Assembly: GCF_008728515.1 (NCBI RefSeq)
Contig: NC_044976.1
Coordinates: 29,725,845 to 29,789,844, forward strand
Source: Papio anubis
Lineage: Eukaryota; Chordata; Mammalia; Primates; Cercopithecidae
Direction: 5' to 3'
Length of the DNA: 64,000 nucleotides
The translations under genes and the position numbers were made by a program. The notes beneath the pieces are model-generated. The model was not told the origin of the DNA and did not search any database. It worked only from the letters and a program-made list of their open reading frames with translations. This document shows, piece after piece, positions 12,667-24,166 of the stretch (its first letter is position 1; every line of letters starts with the position of its first letter).

Positions 12667-12984
12667 GGCTGGGCGCAGGGGCTCATGCCTGTAATCCCAG
12701 CACCTTAGGAGGCTGAGGCGAGTAGATCACTTGCGGTCAGGAGTTCGAGACCAGCCTGGCCAACATGGTGACACCCCTTCTCTACTAAAAATACAAAAAT
12801 TAACCCAGCGTGATGGTGTGCACCTGTAATCCCAGCTACTCGGGAAGCTGAGGTAGGAGAATTGCTTGAACCTGGGAGGCAGAGGTTGCAGTGAGTTGAG
12901 ATGATGCCACTGTACTCCAGCCTGTATAATAGCAAGACTCTGTCTCAAAAATAAATAAATAAATAAAAATGAAAAAAAAAAAAG
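12667..12984 (+). mobile_element. Alu
   Basis: GGCTGGGCGCAGGGG to a mixed AAAT/A tail; AGATGTAG repeat at both ends. Confidence 0.95.
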
Positions 12985-13124
12985 ATGTAGGTAACCTCAA
13001 GAGAATAGATGATAGTGAAATATAGTAAAATAATTAGGAAGTGATGATTTTTAATATCTTTGTTTTAATATAATTCATTTAATTGTAAATGTATGCAATT
13101 TAATTTAAAAATTTTTATTATGAT

Positions 13125-13470
13125 ATATATTTTTTGGGGACAGGGTCTCACTCTGTCATCCAGGCTGGAGTGCAGTGGCATGATCACAGCTCACTGCAGC
13201 CTTGACCTCCTGGGCTCAAGCAATCCTCCCACTTCAGCCTCCTGAGTAGCTGAGAATATAGGCATGCACTACCACACCCTGTTAATGTTTAAAATTTTTT
13301 GTAGAGACAGGGTCTCACTATGTTGCCCAACCTGGTATTATGATTTTTTAATAGAGTGGAAGTCTTGCTATTTTGCCCAGGCTGGTCTGGAACTCCTGGC
13401 CTCAAGTGATCCTCCTCTCACCTCAGCCTCCCAAAGTGCTGGGATTACTGGCGTGAGCCGCTGTGCCCAG
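13125..13470 (-). mobile_element. AluJ with internal insertion
   Basis: AluJ-type body (CTCAAGCAATCCTCCCACTTC) with extra sequence near 13335-13375 between the arms. Confidence 0.85.
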
Positions 13471-14034
13471 TATACAATTTAATTTTAACAATGACTGTTC
13501 AACAGCCCACTTGCAAAATGCCTGAAACTTTAGCAATTTGTTCTTGCTAGCTGGTGCGAACGGCTCTTATACACTGATGGACTTGTCCCCAGCCAAAGGC
13601 ATCCCATGAGGCATTGTCAACAGCAGAGGCCCCATGATATAATATTTATAATTATAAATATTAATAATGTTTGACCCAGTCAAAATCATCTCCCAGACCT
13701 CAAGAAACTCTTCTTGGGGTCCCTTGCACCTCCTCTTATCCCCTAAACACATTGTTCCCATTTGGACTACTGAATGTCAGAGCCAGAAGGGTCCTGAGGC
13801 CATTTGGTGCCTTCAACTTGTGAACATGGGGAAACCAAGGCCCGGGGTAGGGCAGGGACTTGCTTAAGCTCACTAACAAGCTCACTCACTTGGTTGAAAA
13901 CCAAGTCTTATGGCTCCCAGGTCAGGACTCATCCTATTAACTCCTTTCTTAGGGATAAGGAAGCCGGCCCAGAGAGAGGAAGGTGAGTGCAAATTCACAC
14001 AGCAAACAAGCGTCAGAGCCAGAGCCTGGGGATT

Positions 14035-14430
14035 CTCCTCGACCGCCCAGATCTCCTCGGAACCTTCACCTTCCTCTTGGGCCCTGGAAATGAGGCATGT
14101 GCGCGCCTCCTGCGTGCACCCAGGGCCCGGCGTGAAGACGGAAGGGGCGATTCCTGCGGGTCTTCTTCTCGGAGCTGAGGTTGGCACGCACCAGTTTGTC
14201 CACCGGGGGGCACTACGGAGCCGAGCTAGGAGAGAGCGCGGGCTCCCGGAGTCTCCCAGCCCTGATTCATCCGCACTTGAGATGGGAAAACAGGTGTCCC
14301 GAGAGGAGAGGAACTAGCCGGAGGTCACCCTGAGAACTAGAAACAGAGCTGGCACTTGACGCAGACCTCCTGACACCAGTCATGTGCACTCTTCCGGCGT
14401 CTGAGCGCGTCCCTCCCCCACCTCTGGGGG
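14035..14430. promoter_or_regulatory. Small CpG-rich patch
   Basis: CpG is frequent here (TGCGCGCC, GGCCCGGCG, AGAGCGCGGGC, CTTCCGGCGTCTGAGCGCG), unlike its neighbours. A 135-codon frame (13910-14317 +) runs through it without homology I recognise. It may be a small CpG island or promoter, or just an undecayed GC-rich stretch; no transcription signals are clear. Confidence 0.35.
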
Positions 14431-14614
14431 CCGGGCTCCTCCTTCTTTTCCTGTCAGCTGGGTGTCTTCCTTGAAGGCCCCTAGACCAGGCTGTGGCCAG
14501 AGCCTGGCTCTGTCTGGCATGGCAGTGCACCTCCACTGGGCAGTGATGGCAGTGCTGAGCAACATGTAATTCCCTCCTGTCAGGGCCCGCTCCCCGCCCT
14601 GACTTCTTATTAGC

Positions 14615-14691
14615 CTTCTTCTTCTTCTTCTTCTTCTTCTTCTTCTTCTTCTTCTTCTTCTTCTTCTTCTTCTTTTTTTTTTTTTTTTTTT
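14615..14691 (+). repeat. (TTC)n microsatellite followed by T-run
   Basis: About 19 uninterrupted TTC units (14615-14672) run into about 19 Ts at the tail side of an antisense Alu. On the other strand this is a pure GAA tract. Confidence 0.97.
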
Positions 14692-15007
14692 GTAAAGGTC
14701 TGGCTGTCTTACAAAAAATCCTAAACTAATCTCAGCTGTGACACCCAGGCTGGAGTGCAGTGGTGCGACCTCGGCTCACCGCAACCTCTGCCTCCGGGAT
14801 TCAAGCCATTCTCCTGCCTCAGCCTCTCGAGAGTACCTGGGATTACAGGCTCCCGCCACCACGCCCAGCTAATTTTTGTATTTTTATTAGAGATGGGTTT
14901 TCACGATGTTGGCCAGGCTGGTCTTGAACTCCTGACCTCAAGTGATCCGCCTGCCTCGGCCTCTCAAAGTGCTGAGATTACAGGCGTGAGCCACCGTGCC
15001 TGCCCGG
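14692..15007 (-). mobile_element. Alu with foreign leader
   Basis: A normal Alu body starts at about 14740. The usual GAGACAGAGTC segment is replaced by about 48 unrelated bases after the T-run. Confidence 0.85.
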
Positions 15008-15134
15008 CCTTCTGTCACCCCATATCAGCGTCTTTGCCATTTACCAAACATCGTCACACATCTGATTACCCTCTTTTTCTGCCTAGAGAGGAAGCGTGGC
15101 GCGGCCTGGGGTTAGACCTGAGCTTCAGTCTTGG

Positions 15135-15262
15135 ACCAGCTACTCAAACTCACCTGGTTACACAATCACTTTGTGCTTCGGTTTCCTTATTTTAAAGCAG
15201 AGATCATAGTTCTTATTTCACAGGGTTGTTGAGAGGATTAAAAAAGGTAGCACAGCAAGTCC
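15135..15262 (+). repeat. MIR
   Basis: CTTCGGTTTCCTTATTTTAAAG and CAGGGTTGTTGAGAGGATTA are typical MIR 3' blocks. Confidence 0.7.
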
Positions 15263-15269
15263 TTGGGAA

Positions 15270-15556
15270 CTTTTCTTTTTGAGACAGGGCCTTGCTCTGT
15301 ATCCCAGGCTGAAGTGCAGTACCGCGATCGTTGCTCACTACAGCCTCCACTTCCTGGCTTCAAGCAATCCTCCTGCCTCAGCCTCCAAGTAGCTGGGACC
15401 ACATGCGGCTCCATAATGGCTAATTTTTTATTGTTTTATAGAGGCAGGGTTTTACTTTGTTACCCAGGCTGGTCTCCAACTCCTGGGCTCAAGCGATCCT
15501 CCCATCTCATCCTCCCAAAGTGCTGGGATTATAGGTGTGAGCCTACTCGCCTGGCC
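15270..15556 (-). mobile_element. AluJ
   Basis: Target repeat CCTTGGGAACTTTT at both ends. Confidence 0.92.
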
Positions 15557-16279
15557 CTTGGGAACTTTTTTCATGATTGAAACCTGCACAAGCATCGTAG
15601 GAGAGAGATGGAACTGCCTTCACTTTACACTGGCAGAACTGAGGCTCTGAGAGGCTCTCAGTGAGGAGCCATACGGGAACTTTTTATTTGAGCGCCAGGT
15701 GTGATTGACTTACGGGTATAAGAGGTAGAACTTTCTTTCTTTTCAATCCGGAGCTGTGTCTAAGCTGGGATGAGAGATAAATTTATGTGCAGCTAAGGCT
15801 TGGTAGGTCCATATGTGTTCTCAGGCATGTTTTCTAAATGGGTCACCTTGCAACACCCATTGTCCTTTTTGCTCTGAGTGGCTCTTCTGGGGCTGACATC
15901 TCTCTCTCTCTGCTTCTTCTGGGCATTACTAGAAAGGCAAGAATTGTTCTGTGGAGTTGGGTTCACAGTACAGCTCAGGGTCATTTGGTCACTGGGCTCT
16001 GGCCACCATCTGCAGAGCCAGAGGTGTGTCTGCAGTTACCATTCACTCCATCTTTCCTCCCCTTCCAGCCTGGGAAGCCTCTTGTTTGCCTAACAGACAA
16101 TCTGCTTGAATTGGGCGAGAGAGAGTAGCAAAAGGGAAAATACCGAGAGAGAAACAAATGCATCAATGATTTAGATACCTATTTCTGGAGTGCCTTTTAT
16201 GTAGCACTGTTTTAGGCCCTGGGGTTATAGCTCTGTGCAGGCTGACACAGTCTCTTCTCCCAAAGTGACCTCCAGGGGG

Positions 16280-16490
16280 CAGACAGTGATTGTCATAGTA
16301 CTTAATATGCATGGAGCCCTACTATGTGCCAGGCCCTGTGTCATCTCATTTAGTACTTCCAACAACATAATGATATAAATGCTGCTGTTATTGTCATTAT
16401 ATAGATGAGGAAACAGAGGCACAGGGAGGCTCTGTAACTTGCCCAAGCTAGTAGCTAATAGAGGTAGGATTCCAACTCAGTCTGAAAATT
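16280..16490 (-). repeat. MIR
   Basis: CTATGTGCCAGGCCCTGTG, TAGATGAGGAAACAGAGGC and AACTTGCCCAAGCTAG form the antisense MIR order. Confidence 0.8.
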
Positions 16491-17639
16491 AAGCAAGGCC
16501 GTGGGGTGCAGAAGGGTTGACTTCTTCAGGGAGGAATTGGTCTTCTAGCTGAGACCTGCCTAATGAGAAGCAGCCATGCCTAGATCTGGGGGATGAGTGT
16601 TGCAAGCAGTAAGAAACAGCACGTACAAAGGCTGAGACAAGAATGAACTTGATGTGGTCAAGAGATGGAAAGGAAGCCTCTATGGCTAGGAGGGCAGGAA
16701 TGAAGAGGAGAGAGTGGAAGGAGGTGAGGGGAAGGGTGGATGGACCCAGGTTGGCAATCTAAAACCCCTTAAGGGGTTTGCAGCCATTGGGCTTCTTCCC
16801 TTGCTTGGGGAAGGCCAAGCCCTATGCCCATAAACCCCAAGGGGTCATTATCTTTCTATCTCCATGGGTGGCTAGGGCACCCATTGAGGGGCTGCCTCTA
16901 ATCTCCCACTAGTCTCACTGGTCCTGGGACCATGATGACCATCCACTTTCTGGAATGTTGGGGAGGACACCAAGGAAGGGCCTAGGGCCCAGCGAAACCC
17001 TTTAAACTAAATGCGGAGTGGGCAGGAGGCGTTGACCCCAAGTCAGAGGCCAGGTAGTGCAAAGGCACTTTAATTGGGGTCATTAAGATCACCAAGCTTT
17101 GACGCCCCAACCCTGAGTCAAGCCGTCCCGTTGACCCCCCTTAACTTCCTGGCCTGACTGCTTGCTACCCCCAGTGACAGGAGAAGTCCCTTTGAGGGCA
17201 CTAATTAGAACTTCCTCTTCTAGATTCCAGGGCTTTCTCCCTGACAGCTCCTTCCAGAGATCAGTCATGGCCCCACCCCTCCCACTTCCTCCAGATTCTG
17301 GCTGTTCCACTGAGGCTGGTACAACCACAATCCCAGGGCCTCCTAGCCCTGCCCACAGTGAATTCTTGCCCATGGGTGCCGTTCCTTCTACTTGGAATGC
17401 CTTTTTGACTTTTGTTTACATTGGCAATTCCACCTACCTTACTCTTCAAGGAATAACAGACTCCTCCCTTTAATTCATGCCATCATTCTTTCTTTGTTTT
17501 CATTCATTCATTCATTTCATTCATAAAATTTAGGCTTTCATTTGGTTCCTGCCAGGCACTGGGGATACAAGAGGGGGTGGGACTGACCCTGAGGTCAAGG
17601 GGTGTCTCATCCTCTGTGAGAAGCACAAGGTAAACCAGC

Positions 17640-17815
17640 AGGACCTGCTACATAATTGGCAGGTCCCAGTGCAGATGAAAATGCAGAACCCCTTGTCCAA
17701 AATTTAATATGAATTTCAAAACAGTGACAGCAGAGCATCAAACCAGTCCAGGGGCCCTTCTTAACCGTAGGGTTCCTCTGCAGAGGTCATACACCCACGA
17801 AGCTGGCCCTATAAG
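17640..17815 (+). repeat. Old interspersed repeat of unnamed family, copy 2
   Basis: TAATTGGCAGGTCCCAGTGC, GATGAAAATGCAGAACCCC and GTGACAGCAGAGCATCAAACC parallel copy 1 near 8555-9020. It is a common old mammalian repeat whose name I cannot fix. Confidence 0.6.
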
Positions 17816-18073
17816 CAAGTGATTTCATGAGGGATGCGTGGTGGAGGTGAGCCTGAAAGTCATCAGAGAGGAGGTGATGTTTATAACTGCCAGAGCCAGA
17901 AGGAGAGAAGTCACATGGCTGTTTCTGGAAACTGAGTTGTCCAAACAAAAGGGCCAGAAGCAGCTGGAGTCAGACTGTGTGGGACTTTGTGGACCAGTTA
18001 GGGAGCTGGGTCTTTATTCTCAGGCAGTGGAGAAGCTCTAAAAGTGTTAACCAAGAGCATGATTAGATATTTT

Positions 18074-18081
18074 TAAAAATT

Positions 18082-18112
<31 letters not shown>

Positions 18113-18113
18113 T
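18074..18113 (+). repeat. (TTTA)n microsatellite in an Alu tail
   Basis: About nine TTTA units form the degraded poly-T tail of the antisense Alu that follows. Confidence 0.95.
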
Positions 18114-18396
18114 TGAGACCGAGTCTCTCTCTGTTGCCCAGACTGGAGTGGAGTGGCGCGATTCAGGCTCACTGCAACCTCTGCCTCCCAGGTTCAAGCA
18201 ATTCTCCTGCCTCAGCCTCCCGAGTAGCTGGGACTACAGGTGTATGCTACCATGCCCGGCTAATTTTTGTATTTTTAGTAGAGACGGGGTTTCACCATGT
18301 TGGCCAGGCTGGTCTCGAACCCCTGACCTCAAGTGATCCACCCTCCTCGGCCTCCCAGAGTGCTGGGATTATAGATGTGAGCCACCGTGCCTGGCC
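18114..18396 (-). mobile_element. Alu
   Basis: GAGACCGAGTCTC to CCGTGCCTGGCC; its tail is the TTTA microsatellite. Confidence 0.95.
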
Positions 18397-18587
18397 AGAT
18401 TTTTTTTTTTAAAGATCATTCTGGCACCAGATATGAATTACAAATAATAAGCATATGAAAAATACAAATAATATATATGAATAATACAACAAATAAAATA
18501 CAATGGAAAGAAGTTCAACTTCATTAGCAATTAAAAAAATTAAAGAATAATGTGGCAAGAAGAAAAACATAAGAACAATGTAGGCAA

Positions 18588-18889
18588 GGCCAGGTGCGGT
18601 GGCTCACACCTGTAATCCCAGCACTCTGGGAGGCCAAGGTGGGTGGATCACTTGAGGTCATGGATTCGAGATCAGCCTGATCAACATGGTGAAACCCTAT
18701 CTCTACTAAAAATATAAAAATTAGCTGGGCATGGTGGTGTGTGCCTGTAATCCCAGCTACTCAGGAGGCTGAGGCAGGAGAATCAATTGAACTTGGGAGG
18801 CAGAGGCTGCAGTGAGCTGAGATCATGCCACTGCACTCCATCCAGCCTGAGCAACAAGAGCGAGACTTCGTCTCAAGAGAAAAAAAAAT
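18588..18889 (+). mobile_element. Alu
   Basis: GGCCAGGTGCGGTGG; target repeat AATGTAGGCAA. Confidence 0.95.
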
Positions 18890-18894
18890 GTAGG

Positions 18895-19290
18895 CAAAAT
18901 GGTGAAAAGAAAACTTTCCCACCAGCAGTGGGTGTATCAATTAGTGCAAATTTCTGGTGGCGATTTGTTTGGAAAACCTCAAAAATATGCACCCTAAGAT
19001 GTTTTGGGAAGGATACTTAAGAAACTGGTGCCTGTGGTTGTTTCTGGGGAGGAGACCTGAGGGCAAGGGAAGAAATAAACTTTAATTTCTCTGTACACCC
19101 TTTGAAATTTTGTGCAACGTGTTTACATTTTCAATGTGTATCCTTCAACCAAATCGTTCCATCTCTATGCATTTTTCTTAAGGAAAAAAATAACAGGTGC
19201 ACAAATCTGTACAAGGCTGGTTATCACAGTGTCGTTTATAATATAAAAACATTACAAATGACTTTAATCCACATACTTCAGGCTGGCACC
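18895..19290 (+). mobile_element. Old LINE remnant (L1/HAL1-like)
   Basis: GTTGTTTCTGGGGAGGAGACC, TGTACACCCTTTGAAATTTTG and the block ending in ATTTATAATATAAAAAC-like text resemble very old L1 or HAL1 3' ends. No frame survives. Family assignment is weak. Confidence 0.4.
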
Positions 19291-19399
19291 CTTGCCCTCA
19301 GAGGTACTGAGTCGTGTGTTAGGGTGCTCTAAGCAATATGGTAGACATGGTGCACATTCAAAGGGAGTTGGTTTTACTTGATGGTGACTAATTTAGAAC

Positions 19400-20135
19400 A
19401 GAAACTTCATATTAAAACCAATATAGCAGGTCACACCACTAGAATGACCAAAATAAAAAAGACAGATGATAGCAAGTATAGCTAAGGATGTGGAGAAATT
19501 GAAGCCCTCTTACATTGCTGGTAAGAATGTAAAATGGTGTGGTCACTTTGGAAAACAGTTTGGGAGTTCCTCAAAAAGTTAAACATTGAATTACCATATG
19601 ACCCAGTAATTAAACTCCAAGGTATATACCCAAGAGAAATGAAAACAGATGTTCATATAAAAACTTGCATATGAATGTTCATAGCAGCATTATTCCTAAG
19701 AGTCAAAAAGTGGAAGCAACCTAAATGTCTAACAATTGATGAGTAGATAAACAAAGTATGATTTGCATTTGTACAATGGAGTCTTGTTTGGCAAGTCAAA
19801 AGAATGGGGCACTGATACAGTGATACCTGCTGCAACATGGATGAGCCTTGAAAACATTAGGTTAAGTGAAGGAGACGGTCATAAAAGAAATGGCTAGAAT
19901 AGGCAAATCCATAGAGACAGGAAGTAGATGAGTGGTTGCTGGGACCTAGGAGGAGTGTGAATGAGGGGTGACTGCTAAACGAGCATGGGGTTTCCTTCTG
20001 GGGTGATGAAAATGTTCTGGAATTAGTGGTGGCGATTGCACAACCTTGTGAATGTACTAAAAACCACTGAATGGTTTCTTAACATAGGTGGATTTTATGG
20101 TATATGAAATATGTTTCAATAAAGCTGTTTTTTTT
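19400..20135 (+). mobile_element. Old L1 (L1M-type) late ORF2 and 3' UTR
   Basis: Contains the ORF2-derived blocks TGGAGAAATTGAAGCCCTC, GACCCAGTAATTAAACTCC and GTATATACCCAAGAGAAATG, then a 3' UTR ending TTTCAATAAAGCTG before an A/T-rich tail. Many stops; no coding capacity. Confidence 0.85.
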
Positions 20136-20212
20136 TTTAATGGATATGATATGGCATAGAATTAGGGTGACCAATTGTTCTAGTTTGCCCAGTACTAAAA
20201 GTTTTCCCAGGG

Positions 20213-20620
20213 GCCAGGCATGATGGCTCATGCGTGTAATCGCAGCACTTTGGGAGGCCGAGGTGGCTGGATCACCTGAGATCAGGAGTTCAAGACCAAC
20301 ATGGCGAAACCCTGTCTCTACTAAAAATACAAAATTAGCCGGGCATGGTGGTGAATGCCTGCAGTCCCAGTTACTTGGGAGGCTGAGGCAGGAGAATCAC
20401 CTGAACCTGGGAGGCAGAGGCCAACATGGTGAAACCCTGTCTTTACTAAAAATACAAAATTAGCTGGGCATGGTGGTGCATGCCTGCAGTTCCAGCTACT
20501 TGGGAGGCTGAAGCAGGAGAATCACCTGAACTCGTGAGGCAGAGGTTGCAGTGAGCTGCGATAGTGCTGTTGCACTCCAGCCTGGGCAACAAGAACGAAA
20601 CTTGATTTCAAAAAAAAAGT
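20213..20620 (+). mobile_element. Alu with 125-bp internal duplication
   Basis: The block from CAACATGG(C/T)GAAACCC to GAGGCAGAGG occurs at 20297 and again at 20422, making the element about 408 bp long. Confidence 0.92.
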
Positions 20621-20736
20621 TTTTCCAGGACATGAGACTTTCAGTACCCAAACAAGAAAGGTCCCAGGCAAAGCAGGATGAGTTGGCCACCCCACATAGA
20701 ATGCAGACTTTACATTCATGTTAATAATAACATACA

Positions 20737-21057
20737 GGCCGGGCGCAGTGGCTCAAGCCTGTAATCCCAGCACTTTGGGAGGCCGAGACGGGCGGATCAC
20801 GAGGTCAGGAGATCGAGACCATCCTGGCTAACACGGTGAAACCCCATCTCTACTAAAAAATACAAAAAACTAGCTGGGCGAGGTGGCGGGCGCCTGTAGT
20901 CCCAGCTACTCGGGAGGCTGAGGCAGGATAATGGCATAAACCCGGGAGGCAGAGCTTGCAGTGAGCTGAGATCCGTCCACTGCACTCCAGCCTGGGTGAC
21001 AGAGCGAGACTCCATCTCAAAATAATAATAATAATAATAATAACAACAACAACAACA
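20737..21057 (+). mobile_element. AluYR-type (Old World monkey) Alu
   Basis: Carries GGCTCAAGCCTG, CAAAAAACTAGC, GGGCGAGGTGG and GAGATCC(GT)CCACTGC, which I associate with the cercopithecoid AluYR group. The tail is (AAT)n then (AAC)n. Confidence 0.9.
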
Positions 21058-21189
21058 TATAAGACTTAAAAGGGATTTCTTGCTTACAGTTCACTAGTGC
21101 TATTGCAGAGGGAACGTTTAAGGAGCACTGACCTCAATGTCCAACCACAGGAAGTAGTTTCGTTGGTTCATTCATTCATTCACTCCCCA

Positions 21190-21305
21190 TTATAGTGCAA
21201 GCTCTATGAAAGCAAGGACTTTTGTCTGTTTGTTTCACTGCTGTCCTCCCGGGGCCTAGAATTGTGCCTGGCACATCAGATATTCTGTAGATGTTTGTGG
21301 AGGGG
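21190..21305 (+). repeat. L2 3' end
   Basis: GCAAGCTCTATGAAAGCAAGG...GCCTGGCACATCAGATATTC...GATGTTTGTGG follows the L2 terminal sequence. Confidence 0.75.
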
Positions 21306-21555
21306 GACTGTGTTCTGGAAGTGAGCAGTACATTGTTCTTAACTGCCTCATCCTGAGTGTTCCCAGAAGTCTGGCTAAGAAGGTGGCTTCTGGGTGGAGG
21401 ACATCTACTGACAGCGAGTATGGAGCCATCTCAGTGCTGTTAAGAAAATATTTTAATGGCAAGGAAAAATGCTCATGATGGAATGTTATGTGAAAAAGAC
21501 AGGACATGAAATTATGTAGGTAGTGTGAGTCCAGATTGTTTAACAGTGTTTAAGT

Positions 21556-21848
21556 GGCCAGGCGCTGTGGCTCACACCTGTAATCTCAGCATGTTGGGAG
21601 GCCGAGGTGGGTGGATCACTTGAGGTCAGGAGTTCAACACCAGCCTGGCCAACATGGTGAAACCCCCGTCTCTACTAAAAACACAAAAAGAAGCTTGGGT
21701 TGGTGGTACATACCTGTAATCCCCACTACTCAGGAGGCTGAGGCGTGAGAATCACTTGAACCCTGGGAGGCGGAGGTTGCAGTGAGCCTAGGTCGTCTCA
21801 CTGTACTCTGGCCTGGGTGACAGAGCAAGATTCTGTCTCAAAAAAAAT
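21556..21848 (+). mobile_element. Alu
   Basis: GGCCAGGCGCTGTGG to short A-tail. Confidence 0.95.
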
Positions 21849-21968
21849 ATTTTAAATTGATTTTTATTTAAAAAGCGTTTAAGCATTAGAATAGACGAGA
21901 ATGGGACATATCAAAGTATGTCGAGGGTGGGAATCCATTGGTGAATTCTTTTGAATTTTTAAATTCTT

Positions 21969-22264
21969 TTCTTTTTTTTTTTGAGATGTAGTCTCGCTTT
22001 GTTGCCCAGGCTGGAGTGCAATGGCGTGATCTCAGCTCACTGCAACTTCCACCTCCTGGGTTCATACGGTTCTCCCACCTCAGCTTCCCAAGGAGCTGGG
22101 CTAATAGGTGTGCACCACCATGTCCGGCTAATTTTTTCATTTTTAGTAGAGGCAGCATTTCACCATGTTGGCCAGGCTGGTCTGGAACTCCTGACCTCAA
22201 GTGATTCACCCACCTCAGCCTCCCAAAGTGCTGGAATTACAGGTGTGAGCCACCACACCTGGCC
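21969..22264 (-). mobile_element. Alu
   Basis: T-tail to CCACACCTGGCC. Confidence 0.95.
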
Positions 22265-22774
22265 TAAAATTCATTTTTTATTCAGCCTTTGCGATGCCCT
22301 GCCAGATGCAATTCTGGGAGTTGAGATCCTGTGGTGAACCAGGCAGACAAGATCCCTGCTATCGTGGAACAGGTAGGATTTTATAACTGGAGGGAATGAA
22401 ACCCAGAGTAAAGGAGCAAAGTTACTTTTTAAAAAGACTGATGAAATTCTGGATGTGCTGAAGAACCAGCTGGAAGCTTGTAGTTAGGGGCTGTTCCAGC
22501 AGCAGGGCAGACTGGGGTGTGGGGGTGAGGGCTTGTTTAGGAAGAAGCAGGAAGCCAGAGAATGCCTCTCAACGCATACCCATTGTGTGTGCTCTGGTAA
22601 GTCCCTTCTTCTGTCTTGGCCTCAGTTTCTCCATCTGTTAACTGAGAGAAGGCACTAGATGTGTGTGTTTATTTCTTTATTATTCAAATCAGAGAACTTT
22701 AAAAAATTTAATTGACAAATATAAATTTATACATTTATAGTGTGCAATATAATGTTTTGAAATATGTATATATT

Positions 22775-23084
22775 GGCCAGGCACGGCAGTGCATGCCTGT
22801 AATCTCAGCACTTTGTGAGGCTGACGTGGGCAGATCACGTGAGCCCAGGAGTTCGAGACCAGCCTGGGCAACATGATGCGACCCCCTCTCTACAAAAAAT
22901 ACAAAGATTATCTGGGTGTGGTGGTGCACACCTGTAGTCCCAGCTACTTGGGAGGCTGAGGTGGGAGGATGGCTTGAGCCCAGGAGGCGGAGGTTGAAGT
23001 TAGCTGGGATCACACCACTGCATTCTAGCCTGGGTGACAGAGTAAGACCCTGTCAAAAAAAAAAATAAATAAATAAATAAATAT
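22775..23084 (+). mobile_element. AluJ
   Basis: GGCCAGGCACGGCAG with GTGAGCCCAGGAG; inserted in an L1; AAAT tail. Confidence 0.93.
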
Positions 23085-23523
23085 GTATACATTGTGGAAT
23101 GGCTAATTGGGCTAAGTTGCATTAGCTCACATACTAATTTTTTTGCAAAGAGAACAGTTAAAATTTACTTAGTGATTTTGAAGTATATAATACATTGTTA
23201 ATAACTATAGTGACTGTGTTGTACAATAAATATCTTGAATTTATTCCTCCTGTCTAACTGAAATTTTGTATCCATTGACTGACATCTCCTCAATCCCTTC
23301 TCCTGGGCCTGGCCCCAGCCCCTGTTAACCACTGTTGTGCTCTCTGCTTCTATGAGTCCAACTTCTTAAATTTCACATAAGTGAGATCATGCAGTATTAA
23401 TCTCCCTGTGACTGGCTTACTTCACTTTACATAATGTTCTCCAGGTTCATCTATGTTGTCGCAAATGACAGGATGTCCTTCTTTTTAAAGGCTGTATAGT
23501 ATTCTATTGTGGGTATATCACAA

Positions 23524-23834
23524 TTTTTTGTTGTTGTTGTTTGTTTGAGACAGAGTTTTGCTCTTGTTCCCCAGGCTGAAGTGCAATGGTGTGGTCTTGG
23601 CTCACTGCAACCTCCACTTCCCGGGTTCAAGCAGTCCTTCTCTCTCAGCCTCCCAAGTAGCGGGGATTACAGACATCTGCCACCATGCTTGGCTAATTTT
23701 TGTGTTTTTAGTAGAGACAGGGTTTCACCATGTTGGCCAGGCTGGTCTCGAACTCCTGACCTGAGGTGATCCACCCACCTCGGCCTCCCAGAGTGCTGGG
23801 ATTATAGGCGTGATGTGATGCCACCGTGTCTGGC
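23524..23834 (-). mobile_element. Alu
   Basis: Inserted in the same L1; a small GTGAT duplication near its head (GCGTGATGTGATGCC). Confidence 0.93.
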
Positions 23835-24166
23835 ATCACAATTTCTTTATCCATTCATCCCGTGATGGACAGTTAGGCTGTTTCCATATCTTGGCTATTG
23901 TGGATAATACTGCAGTGAACATGGGAGTGCAGATACTTCTTTGACTTACTGATTTCATTTATTTTGGATATATAACCAAAAGTGGGATTGCTGGATCATG
24001 TGGTAGTTCTATTTTTAGTTTTTTTAGGAACTTTCATACTATTTTCCATAATGGTCGTACCAGTTCACAGTCCCACCAGAAGTGTACAAGTGTTTTCTTT
24101 TCTCTACATCCTCACCAACATTTGTCTTTCTTTTTAAACATTTTTTTAAAAAATTACTTTTTATGA

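Larger units (their letters stand above)
15557..18073. other. Non-coding; MIR/L2 remnants and possible conserved elements
   Basis: Contains the MIR at 16280-16490, the old repeat at 17640-17815 and a CATT run near 17505. An 18-bp perfect palindrome AAACCCCTTAAGGGGTTT lies at 16762-16779, and GGGGTCATTA occurs twice (16841, 17076). No gene recognised. Confidence 0.55.
22693..24150 (-). mobile_element. Old L1 (L1MA/L1MB-like), antisense, split by two Alus
   Basis: Segments 22693-22774, 23085-23523 and 23835-24150 join into the reverse complement of an L1 3' end and late ORF2, for example GTGGGATTGCTGGATCATG and CAGTCCCACCAGAAGTG. Alus at 22775-23084 and 23524-23834 were inserted later. Confidence 0.85.

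Noticed and set aside
13910..14317. 135-codon frame over the CpG-rich patch
   Set aside because: GC-rich DNA gives long frames by chance; part of it matches MIR-like sequence and no domain is recognisable.
16762..16779. 18-bp perfect palindrome as an attachment or operator site
   Set aside because: A single short palindrome in a primate intergenic region is expected by chance and has no supporting context.
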